Below, piece after piece: positions 15,216 to 22,545 of a DNA stretch of 25,126 nucleotides. The stretch spans positions 1 through 25,126 of the forward strand of contig JBCBEX010000063.1 of the NCBI GenBank assembly GCA_038528235.1. The letters run 5' to 3'. The notes beneath the pieces are model-generated. The model saw only the letters and a list, made by a program, of their open reading frames with translations, searched no databases and was not told the origin of the DNA. The first letter of the stretch is position 1; every line of letters begins with the position of its first letter. This stretch comes from JBCBEX01 sp038528235 (GTDB lineage Bacteria > Bacteroidota > Rhodothermia > Rhodothermales > Rubricoccaceae). The translations under genes were made by a program, and so were the position numbers.

Positions 15216-15854
15216 CTATGCGTTCGAGATGCTCGCCTCCGACACCCCATCGAACGTGTAGCCGAAGGCTTCTAGGTCCACGGCGTAGAACTCAGCGACG
15301 AGGTCGATGGTCGCGGCGTCGTAGTAGGTGCGGTAGTCGCGGCGCTTCGACTTCTTGAGGTGCGGGAGCCGCACGTCCTTGCCGAGCCGCCGGGCGACCT
15401 CTTCAAAGCTTCGGTGCAGGTTCTCGAAGCGCATCGTGTAGTCGACGAGGATCTGCCCGTTGTCGTCCGCGATCCAGTCGCGCTGGGGCATGAACATGCG
15501 AGGCTTGTCGTAGAACGCCGGGTCCTGGTCCTGCAGCGTCTGCCGGAGCCACGTCTGGAAGCCCATCTCCGTGTCCGCGAGGCCCGTCTGGTCGGTCATC
15601 TTGCGGTAGTGGAACAGCGACACCGCGCGGTCCCACGGGTTGCGGACGATGCAGAACGTGAACTTCCGGTCCCACGCGTTGCGTCCGAGCATCGTGATCT
15701 TCTCCTGCGCCGTCTTGTGCTCGAACCGCGCGCCGAGCGCCTTCTCGACGCTGCTGCCGCCCGTCTTGTTGATGTGGATGAAGACGAACGGCTGGAGGTG
15801 GCGCTCGCGAAAAATCGCGGCGCGGTACTTCAACGTCTGCTTCAGAGGAGGCAT
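15216..15854 (-). CDS. Sulfotransferase family protein (PAPS-dependent, membrane-glycan type)
   Basis: This 212-residue protein has the two cofactor motifs of sulfotransferases. The 5'-phosphosulfate loop is FVFIHINKTGGSSVEKAL (about 23-40). The 3'-phosphate motif is FCIVRNPWDRAVSLFHY (Arg71 region). It resembles the carbohydrate-sulfotransferase branch (Sulfotransfer_2-like), which moves sulfate from PAPS to sugar hydroxyls. The bacterial acceptor is unknown. I choose the ATG ending at 15854 (MPPLKQTLKYRAAIF). The frame runs 21 codons further upstream, but only through the heptamer array (15865-15899). It follows the ABC exporter gene on the same strand with 110 bp between them, suggesting a shared role in surface-glycan export and decoration. 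Confidence 0.85.
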   Translation of the reverse strand: MPPLKQTLKYRAAIFRERHLQPFVFIHINKTGGSSVEKALGARFEHKTAQEKITMLGRNAWDRKFTFCIVRNPWDRAVSLFHYRKMTDQTGLADTEMGFQTWLRQTLQDQDPAFYDKPRMFMPQRDWIADDNGQILVDYTMRFENLHRSFEEVARRLGKDVRLPHLKKSKRRDYRTYYDAATIDLVAEFYAVDLEAFGYTFDGVSEASISNA

Positions 15855-15864
15855 TTCGAAGGGA

Positions 15865-15963
15865 GAAGTAAGAGGTAGGAAGTGAGAAGTGGAGAAATAG
15901 TAGCTAGGAGACGTCAAGCCTTAGCCGAGACACACCTCAAACTTCCTACTTCTCACTTCAAAC
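15865..15963. repeat. Two opposed heptamer arrays between the ABC exporter and sulfotransferase genes
   Basis: The array at 15865-15892 has four units of GAAGTRA type (GAAGTAA, GAGGTAG, GAAGTGA, GAAGTGG). The array at 15936-15963 has four 7-bp units of the complementary type, related to CTCAAAC and TTCTCAC. The two arrays are diverged inverted copies about 43 bp apart. This is the same layout as 13031-13093 but with a different unit. The right array ends two bases before the ABC exporter stop codon. Confidence 0.75.
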
Positions 15964-15964
15964 T

Positions 15965-17776
15965 TTAGGCATTCGCCAGCGCCATGCGCTCGAACTGCTC
16001 GTTGGCAGCGACGAGTTCGTCGAAGGTGCCGGAGGCGGTGAGCGTGCCCTTTTCGAGGAAGAAGAGCTGGTCGCAAGACTGGACCGTGCTCAGGCGGTGG
16101 GCGATGGTGATGAGTGTCCGTTCGCCGCGCAGCGCCTCGATGGCCTGCATGACGGCGCGCTCCGTCTCGTTGTCGAGCGCCGACGTGGCCTCGTCGAAGA
16201 CGAGCACCTGGGGGTTGTGGTAGAGCGCCCGGGCAATACCGATGCGCTGCCGCTGGCCGCCGGAGAGCCGGATGCCGCGCTCGCCGACCATCGTCTCGTA
16301 GCCGTCTTCGAGGCCGTCCTTGATGAAGTCGTGGATGTTGGCCGCCTTCGCCGCGCGGACGACGGCGTCCATGTCCACTGTTGGCTCGCCGAAGGCGATG
16401 TTTGAGGCGACGGTGTCGTCGATCAGGACGATGTTTTGGGGGACGTAGCCGCAGTGCTTCTGCCACGCGGGGAGGAGGTCGTCGGTGACTGCCTGATCAT
16501 CCACCACGAGCGCGCCATCCTGCGGGCGCAGCAGGCCGAGGAGCAAATCCACCACCGTCGTTTTGCCCGAGCCAGTGGGGCCGACGAAGCCGACCGATTC
16601 GCCCTTGCGGATCGTGAGGGAGAGATCGTGGAAGAGCGGCGCGCTCTCGGGGTAGCCAAACGTCACGTTGCGAAGCGCGACGGCGTTTTCGAATGGGACG
16701 GCGTTGTCGCGGACGACTTCCTTGCGGCGGCGGCGCTGGTTGTTGATGGCGTCGCCCTGGCCCTGCAGATCGTCGTAGATGCGGGCGAGCGCGGCGTCGT
16801 TGAAGGAGATCTTCGCCATCGAGATGTAAACCTCCTGGAGGTTCGGCTTGAGCCGGAGGATGGCGTAGGCGTAGACGCCGAGCAGCGGGATGATCTCGGC
16901 GACGTTCTTCTCCAGCGCGATGTAGTAGAGCACGATTAAGAGGATGCCGCCGAAGGCGAGCGTCTCCATCGCATACTGCGGGATCTTGGCGATCACGTTC
17001 TGGGTGACGAGCCGCTCGGCGAACGTCCGCGACGGCTTCGAGAAGCGGTCGAGGAACGGCTCTTCCAGGTGAAGCAGCTTTACGTCCTTGACGGCCATGA
17101 ACGCCTCGCTCGCGATCTTGAAGCGCTGCCCGTTGGCCGCGACGCGCTCCTTTCCGGTCCGGAGCAACTTGCGCTTGACCGAGAGATAGATCAGGCTGTA
17201 GGCCCCGCCAAAGACCACGAATGCGCCGACGGAGAGCAGCGGGTCGACGGCGATCAAGAGCGCGAAGATGAAGACGCTCACCACGCCGCGGGCCACGAGC
17301 ACCATGCATGGCTGGAGGATGCCGTTGACGATCTCGTTGACCTCGTAGAGGAGATTCTTGCCCAGTTCGGCCGAGTTCGTGCGGAGGTAGTAGAGGTAGG
17401 GGCGGTAGAGGTACGACTTCAACAGCCGCATCGAAAGCGAGTGGCGGCGCATCTGTGTGAACCGCGCCATGGCCCACGCGACGAGTGTGTTGAACACGTT
17501 ACCGAGCACCAACAACGTCAGCGTCACGCAGCCGAGCGCCATCAGGAAGCCCTCTGTGGTCGTGAAGCCAAACATGTTGTAAACCCGCGCCAGCCACTCG
17601 TTCGTTTCGACCGAGCTGGGGTCGGCAACGACCTGGAGGAATGGGGCTACCGAGCCGATGCCGGCCACTTGCAACAGCGCCATCAGAATGATGGCTGGGA
17701 CCAGGAGGTAGACACGGCGACGCTCACTCGGCGTGAGCACCTGGAAGAGCTTGCGGTACGTGCCCGTCGAGCGCAT
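15965..17776 (-). CDS. ABC exporter, fused permease and ATPase (MsbA/PglK-like flippase)
   Basis: This 603-residue half-transporter has about six transmembrane helices (roughly 22-50, 78-104, 148-200 and 272-315) and an ATPase domain. Walker A is GPTGSGKTT (399-407), Q-loop YVPQN (444-448), signature RLSGGQRQRIGIARAL (503-518), Walker B VLVFDEATSALD (524-535) and H-loop His560. All catalytic residues are present. The membrane domain, including ILRLKPNLQEVYISMAKI, resembles PglK/MsbA exporters that flip lipid-linked oligosaccharides or lipids. Exact cargo is not determined. I choose the ATG ending at 17776 (MRSTGTYRKLFQVLTPSERRR), not the start 25 codons upstream, because PglK-like proteins begin near this motif. 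The sulfotransferase gene follows downstream. Confidence 0.9.
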   Translation of the reverse strand: MRSTGTYRKLFQVLTPSERRRVYLLVPAIILMALLQVAGIGSVAPFLQVVADPSSVETNEWLARVYNMFGFTTTEGFLMALGCVTLTLLVLGNVFNTLVAWAMARFTQMRRHSLSMRLLKSYLYRPYLYYLRTNSAELGKNLLYEVNEIVNGILQPCMVLVARGVVSVFIFALLIAVDPLLSVGAFVVFGGAYSLIYLSVKRKLLRTGKERVAANGQRFKIASEAFMAVKDVKLLHLEEPFLDRFSKPSRTFAERLVTQNVIAKIPQYAMETLAFGGILLIVLYYIALEKNVAEIIPLLGVYAYAILRLKPNLQEVYISMAKISFNDAALARIYDDLQGQGDAINNQRRRRKEVVRDNAVPFENAVALRNVTFGYPESAPLFHDLSLTIRKGESVGFVGPTGSGKTTVVDLLLGLLRPQDGALVVDDQAVTDDLLPAWQKHCGYVPQNIVLIDDTVASNIAFGEPTVDMDAVVRAAKAANIHDFIKDGLEDGYETMVGERGIRLSGGQRQRIGIARALYHNPQVLVFDEATSALDNETERAVMQAIEALRGERTLITIAHRLSTVQSCDQLFFLEKGTLTASGTFDELVAANEQFERMALANA

Positions 17777-18056
17777 AGGAGGGGTGCGGAGGGTAGGGTG
17801 CGGCTGTGGTGCCGCGGCAGCGAGTTGGCGCAATATCCCCAAAGACGACACACGGTTGGGGGGTGCCCGAAAGCTTCACAGCCGCAGCGAACGACCCTCA
17901 CAGCGAAGAGGAAGCCAGGCCTCGCCACGACCGATCAACCTCCCGAGGAGGAACGAACGCGCGACAGCCGGCCCGGCCGAATGCGCACGGACCCTGAGAG
18001 CGTCGCAGCGGTTCAGTCTCGGTACCCACGCCATGCATTGCCTGCCCCTCGTCACG
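17777..18056. other. Divergent promoter region between the ABC exporter and copZ
   Basis: This 280-bp gap must hold promoters for the minus-strand exporter and the plus-strand copper genes. It contains a 13-bp palindrome, CCTCCCGAGGAGG, at 17939-17951. I see no clear CueR-type spaced operator, riboswitch core or tandem repeat. Reading frames through it show no protein family character. Confidence 0.45.
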
Positions 18057-18269
18057 ATGAACGCCAAACACGTCCAGACTCTCCACATTGACGGTATGAC
18101 CTGTGCCCACTGCATCCGGGCGGTCGAGTCCGCGCTCACAGGCCAGGATGGCGTCGAGGTTGAATCTGTCGAGATGGGGTCAGCGACGATCCACTTTGAC
18201 CCCGCGAAGACGAGTTTGACCGAGCTCGCGGCGCTGATCGAGGAAGAAGGCTATGCCGTCAAGCAGTAG
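18057..18269 (+). CDS. copZ: Copper chaperone-like heavy-metal-associated (HMA) protein
   Basis: This 70-residue single-domain HMA protein binds Cu(I) through GMTCAHC (Cys16 and Cys19). The ferredoxin-like beta-alpha-beta-beta-alpha-beta order is visible (HVQTLHIDG, CIRAVESALTG, VEVESVEMGSATIHFD, LTELAALIEEEGYAVKQ). The length is normal for CopZ. It hands copper to the CopA ATPase, whose gene starts 14 bp downstream. The ATG at 18057 is preferred; an in-frame ATG at 18033 would add eight residues without homology. Other soft metals are possible, but the pairing with a Cu-type ATPase supports copper. Confidence 0.9.
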   Translation: MNAKHVQTLHIDGMTCAHCIRAVESALTGQDGVEVESVEMGSATIHFDPAKTSLTELAALIEEEGYAVKQ

Positions 18270-18283
18270 GCCCACCACGCGCC

Positions 18284-20617
18284 ATGCGCCCCGCAGCCGT
18301 TCAGGAAACGACTACGAGTGAGGTCGAGGCCCCCGACGTGGCCACGTCGGGTACTCACACCGCTACACTCTCGGTGCAGGGGATGACCTGCGCCGCGTGC
18401 TCGGGCCGCGTCGAGCGTGCCTTGGGTAAGGTGCCGGGTGTCGAGGAGGCGACGGTCAACCTCGCCACGGAGCGCGCGACGGTACGCTTCCGCACCGCCG
18501 AGGTCGCCCGCCTTGACCTCGACCAAGTCGTCCGGGACGCGGGCTATGACGTGATCACGGTCGCCGAGGCCGCAAGCGACCCGGTACCAGCGCGGGACGA
18601 TGCCGAACAAGAAGCGAGGGCGCAGGAACGCCGCTCACTTCAGCGTCGCCTCTGGATCGCGGCGGGCTTCACGCTGCCCATCGTCCTCCTCGACATGGGG
18701 GCGATGCTCGTGCCACCCGTCCACGAGGCATTGATAGCGCTGCTGCCGATGCAGACATGGCGCTTCGTGTTCTTCGCGCTCGCCAGCGTCGTGCAGTTCG
18801 GGCCGGGCCTGCGCTTCTACCGCACGGGCTGGGCTGCTGTCCGCCACGGCGCGCCGGACATGAACACGCTCGTGGCGCTGGGCACGAGCGCGGCGTACGG
18901 CTATTCTGTCATCGCCACGTTCCTACCGTCGATCCTACCGCCGGACGCGAACCACGTCTACTACGAGGCATCGGCGACGGTCATCACGCTGATCCTACTT
19001 GGCAAATACCTCGAAGCCCTCGCTAAAGGCCGCACCTCCGAGGCGATCCGCGCGCTGCTACGCCTTCAGCCCGACACCGCACGGGTCGAACGCAGTGGGC
19101 GCTTCACCGAGTTGGCGATCGCCGAGGTCGTCGTTGGTGACCACGTGCAGGTGCGGCCGGGTGAACGGGTGCCCATTGATGGGGTAGTCATCGAGGGGCG
19201 CTCGTTCGTGGACGAGGCGATGCTGACAGGCGAGCCCGTGCCCGTCGAGAAGGGGGAAGGCGACAACGTCGTAGGCGGGACAGTCAACCAGGCCGGGAGC
19301 TTCACGCTGACTGCGACGCAGGTAGGGGGCGACACCGTCTTGCAGCAGATCGTCCGTATGGTCGAGGCGGCGCAGGGCTCAAAGCCTGCCGTCCAGGCGC
19401 TTGCTGACCGCGTCGTCGCCGTGTTCGTGCCCATCGTGCTCGTCATTGCCGCTGTGACGTTCGCGGTGTGGCTCGCCGTCGGACCCGACCCAGGGCTGAC
19501 CTATGCGCTCGTCGCGGCCGTGTCGGTGCTCATCATCGCCTGTCCGTGCGCGATGGGCCTCGCGACGCCGACGGCCGTGATGGTCGGCACGGGCAAGGCG
19601 GCGCAGCACGGTGTACTCTTTCGCCGCGGCGAAGCGCTGCAGACGCTCACCGAGGTCGAGGTCGTCGCGCTCGACAAAACGGGGACGCTCACGGAGGGGC
19701 GGCCCACGCTCACCGACGTGGAGACAGCTCCCGGCTTTGACGACGACGAGGTGCTGCGTCTCGTGGCGGCGGTCGAGGCGCGGTCCGAGCACCCCATCGC
19801 TGCCGCGCTCGTTCGGGCCGCCGTGGAGCGCGGTCTCGACATCCCAAGCGTATCGCGGTTCAGGGCAACGCCCGGCTACGGTGTCGCCGGTGCGATCGAC
19901 GGGCGAACGATCGCGGTGGGGGCCGACCGCTTCATGGCGCAGCATGGCCTCGACGTGGATGCGTTCGCGGCCGTCGCCGAACGCCTCGCCGCCGCGGGCA
20001 AGACGCCGCTCTACGCCGCTATCGATGGGCACCTCGCCGCCATTCTCGCGGTGGCTGACCCGGTCAAGCCGACCACGCCCGCCGCCATTGCGTCGCTTCA
20101 AGGCCTCGGTTTGCGCGTGGCCATGGTGACTGGCGACAACGACGCCACCGCGTGGGCTGTAGCGAACCGACTGGGCATCGACGAGGTGCGGGCTGAGGTG
20201 CTGCCCGCCGACAAAGCCTACGTCGTGGATGCGCTCCAACGCGACGGGCGCCGGGTCGCTTTCGTCGGTGATGGCATCAACGATGCCCCGGCTCTGGCGC
20301 AAGCCGACGTGGGCGTCGCTATCGGGACGGGCACCGACATTGCCATCGAGGCGGCGGACCTAGTGCTGATGGGTGGGGACCTGAACGGCCTGGTTCGTGC
20401 ACGATCGCTTGCCAGAGCCACGCTGCGCACGATCCGGCAAAACCTGTTTTGGGCGTTCGCCTACAACGTCGTCTTGATCCCGGTCGCAGCGGGCGTGCTC
20501 TATCCATTCACCGGGACGTTGCTCTCTCCCGTCTTTGCGGCGGCAGCGATGGGGCTATCGAGCGTGTTCGTCCTCGCCAACGCACTCCGACTGCGTCGCT
20601 GGACGCCCACCACCTAG
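18284..20617 (+). CDS. copA: Cu(I)-exporting P1B-type ATPase
   Basis: This 777-residue inner-membrane copper efflux pump has one N-terminal HMA domain with GMTCAACSGR (Cys36, Cys39). The transmembrane metal site is CPC (420-422). The actuator loop has MLTGEPVPVEK (313-323). The phosphorylated Asp464 lies in VALDKTGTLTEG, and the nucleotide-binding domain includes SEHPIAAA. The hinge motif is GDGINDAPALAQADVGVAIG. The last helices carry AYN and MGLSSVFVLANALRL. The Tyr-Asn and Met/Ser-Ser positions fit the Cu(I)-specific P1B-1 group, with Gly where Ser is usual after Met. It starts 14 bp after copZ and ends 4 bp before the glycosylase gene, so the three are likely one operon. Confidence 0.96.
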   Translation: MRPAAVQETTTSEVEAPDVATSGTHTATLSVQGMTCAACSGRVERALGKVPGVEEATVNLATERATVRFRTAEVARLDLDQVVRDAGYDVITVAEAASDPVPARDDAEQEARAQERRSLQRRLWIAAGFTLPIVLLDMGAMLVPPVHEALIALLPMQTWRFVFFALASVVQFGPGLRFYRTGWAAVRHGAPDMNTLVALGTSAAYGYSVIATFLPSILPPDANHVYYEASATVITLILLGKYLEALAKGRTSEAIRALLRLQPDTARVERSGRFTELAIAEVVVGDHVQVRPGERVPIDGVVIEGRSFVDEAMLTGEPVPVEKGEGDNVVGGTVNQAGSFTLTATQVGGDTVLQQIVRMVEAAQGSKPAVQALADRVVAVFVPIVLVIAAVTFAVWLAVGPDPGLTYALVAAVSVLIIACPCAMGLATPTAVMVGTGKAAQHGVLFRRGEALQTLTEVEVVALDKTGTLTEGRPTLTDVETAPGFDDDEVLRLVAAVEARSEHPIAAALVRAAVERGLDIPSVSRFRATPGYGVAGAIDGRTIAVGADRFMAQHGLDVDAFAAVAERLAAAGKTPLYAAIDGHLAAILAVADPVKPTTPAAIASLQGLGLRVAMVTGDNDATAWAVANRLGIDEVRAEVLPADKAYVVDALQRDGRRVAFVGDGINDAPALAQADVGVAIGTGTDIAIEAADLVLMGGDLNGLVRARSLARATLRTIRQNLFWAFAYNVVLIPVAAGVLYPFTGTLLSPVFAAAAMGLSSVFVLANALRLRRWTPTT

Positions 20618-20621
20618 CACC

Positions 20622-21203
20622 GTGTCGGATCCCGTCCTCACCCGCCTCGAACAGACCGTGCTGCTCCCGCCGCACGAGAGCACACGCGATGTCTTTCACG
20701 ACCTCGTGAGCTGCCTCGTCGAGCAGCAGATCCACTACCGCAGCACAAAGCATGTCTTCGCCCGCTCCCTCGACCGTGCTGGCCTCGGCCGTGTCACCCC
20801 CGACACCTTCGGAGAATTCGAACGGGACGGACTCGCTGACGTGCGGTTGTCACGCCAAAAGCGCGATGCTCTAGCAGCCACCGTCGCCTTCTTCGAGACG
20901 CATCACGACATCGAGTGGACATCGCTTGCTGATGCCGAGGTACGTACCCTGCTGAAACAGATTCGCGGCGTGGGCCCGTGGACCATCGACATGGTGCTGC
21001 TGTTCACGCTGGAGCGCCCCGACATCTTTCCCGCGGATGACTACCACCTCAAGCAGATCATGGGCACGCTCTACGGCATCGAGCCGGGCAATGGCCAGAA
21101 ACGGAGGATGAGGGACATGGCCGAGGCGTGGCGGCCCGAACGGTCGCGCGCCGTGCGGCATATTCTTGCTTGGAAGGAGTGGCAGCGCGAACTCGCCCTG
21201 TAA
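20622..21203 (+). CDS. HhH-GPD DNA glycosylase, AlkA-like (3-methyladenine DNA glycosylase II)
   Basis: This 193-residue base-excision repair enzyme removes alkylated bases from DNA. The helix-hairpin-helix is LLKQIRGVGPWTIDMVLLF (about 110-128). The following FPADDYHLKQ places Asp140 at the catalytic Asp of AlkA (FPxxD). The earlier LVSCLVEQQIHYRSTKHVF matches the N-terminal part of the catalytic core. It lacks the AlkA N-terminal beta domain, as in short bacterial and archaeal AlkA-like enzymes. The GTG start at 20622 gives MSDPVLTRLEQTVLL and lies 4 bp after the copA stop. The DUF763 gene follows after 8 bp. Function class is firm; exact base preference is not. Confidence 0.9.
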   Translation: MSDPVLTRLEQTVLLPPHESTRDVFHDLVSCLVEQQIHYRSTKHVFARSLDRAGLGRVTPDTFGEFERDGLADVRLSRQKRDALAATVAFFETHHDIEWTSLADAEVRTLLKQIRGVGPWTIDMVLLFTLERPDIFPADDYHLKQIMGTLYGIEPGNGQKRRMRDMAEAWRPERSRAVRHILAWKEWQRELAL

Positions 21204-21211
21204 CCGCACCG

Positions 21212-22453
21212 ATGGCTAACATCACGCCTCAACGTTCAGGGACCGCCGACCTCGCACTTATGGGTGGGGGCATCCCGCCATGGCTCTTCCGGCGGATGAC
21301 GAAGCTGAGCCTGCACGTCACCGAAGCGATCGTCGCCGACTATGGGACGCAGGGCTTTCTGAAGCGGCTCTCCGATCCGTTCTGGTTCCAGAGCTTCGGC
21401 GCGGTCATCGGGATGGACTGGAACTCGTCGGGCGTGACAACCGCCGTGCTGCGGGCCCTCAAGACAGCGCTGAACCCGCATGCGGACGACCTCGGCTTGA
21501 TTGTGTGCGGCGGCAAGGGCAAGCGCTCGCTCCAGACTCCGCACGAGCTCGTCCGCTACGCCGGCCGGACGAGCCTCGACGGCGACGCGCTCGCTCGCGC
21601 GAGCAAGCTCAGCGCGAAGGTGGACAACACCGCGGTGCAGGACGGCTTCCAACTCTACATCCACGGCTTCGTCGCCAGCGCCGACGGGGAGTGGGCCGTG
21701 ATCCAGCAGGGCATGAAGCCCGCCGACCGCAGCGCGCGGCGCTACCACTGGCACTCGAATGGCCTCGACTCCTTCGTGCACGACCCACACTCGGCGATTG
21801 CGGGACCGAATCAGGGTGCGATCCTCAACCTCGTCGACGCCGAGGCGCAGCCCGCACAGGAGGGCATTCTCACCGTGGCGCAGGAGCCCGTGACCGCACT
21901 CGTGAGCGAAGTGGCCACGATGCGGCTGGCGCGTCACCACGGCGTCCGCGCGAGCGACGTCGATCTAAAGCGACTCGGGGCTGTGCTGCACCTCGCCCAG
22001 GAATCCGAAACGGCGACCTTCGAAGAGTTGCTGCTGCTCAAGGGTCTGGGCCCCCGCACGTTGCAGGCGCTAGCGCTCGTGAGCGAAGTCGTCCACGGCA
22101 CGCCGACACGCTTCTCCGACCCGGCGCGGTTCACGTTCGCGCACGGCGGTAAGGGCGGCACGCCGTTCCCCGTACCAACGCGCGTCTACGACGAGACCAT
22201 CGAGACCCTGCGCGGCGCAGTGGAACGTGCCAAGCTGGGGCAGACCGACAAGGCAAAGGCACTGCGCAGCCTCACGCGCCTTGCGCAGAAGCTCGAAGAC
22301 GGCTACACCCCGCGCCCCTTCTTCGACGAGGCCATCGAGCGCGAGCGCCGCGATAGCTGGAAGCGCGGCGGGCGCACAGTCCAGAGGGCTGCGATGCCCC
22401 CTGACGCCGTCGACACACAACGTGGTCAGTTGGATCTGTTCGGCTCAGGATGA
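21212..22453 (+). CDS. DUF763 family protein of unknown function
   Basis: This 413-residue protein opens with the DUF763 hallmark QRSGTADLALMGGGIPPWLF and continues with typical stretches. These are GAVIGMDWNSSGVTTAVLRALK, ELVRYAGRTSLDGDALARASKLSAKVDNTAVQDGFQLY, EWAVIQQGM, RRYHWHS and a conserved GGKGGTPFPV near 311-320. A helix-hairpin-helix-like segment, LLLLKGLGPRTLQALALV (273-290), suggests DNA binding. No experimental role is known to me. It follows the AlkA-like glycosylase by 8 bp on the same strand, so a role in DNA metabolism is a fair guess. The ATG at 21212 gives a normal N-terminus. No membrane segment or signal peptide is seen. Confidence 0.88.
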   Translation: MANITPQRSGTADLALMGGGIPPWLFRRMTKLSLHVTEAIVADYGTQGFLKRLSDPFWFQSFGAVIGMDWNSSGVTTAVLRALKTALNPHADDLGLIVCGGKGKRSLQTPHELVRYAGRTSLDGDALARASKLSAKVDNTAVQDGFQLYIHGFVASADGEWAVIQQGMKPADRSARRYHWHSNGLDSFVHDPHSAIAGPNQGAILNLVDAEAQPAQEGILTVAQEPVTALVSEVATMRLARHHGVRASDVDLKRLGAVLHLAQESETATFEELLLLKGLGPRTLQALALVSEVVHGTPTRFSDPARFTFAHGGKGGTPFPVPTRVYDETIETLRGAVERAKLGQTDKAKALRSLTRLAQKLEDGYTPRPFFDEAIERERRDSWKRGGRTVQRAAMPPDAVDTQRGQLDLFGSG

Positions 22454-22545
22454 GCAACCGACGAAGCAGCAGGGCAATACGGGAAGACCTGGACGCCCGG
22501 AAGGAGCAACGGCGGTATCCTTGCTAGCTCCCTACTCGTTCGTCC

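Noticed and set aside
11156..15963. CRISPR array
   Set aside because: The units are 7 bp with no spacers, and no cas genes are present.
15921..16466. Minus-strand frame of 181 codons ending in KFEVRSRKFEV
   Set aside because: It lies in a different frame inside the ABC exporter ATPase domain, and its tail is heptamer-array translation.
17820..17930. Possible cobalamin riboswitch, because GAAGCCAGGCCTCGCC resembles its 3' end
   Set aside because: The conserved B12 box and the rest of the core are absent, and the downstream genes are for copper handling.
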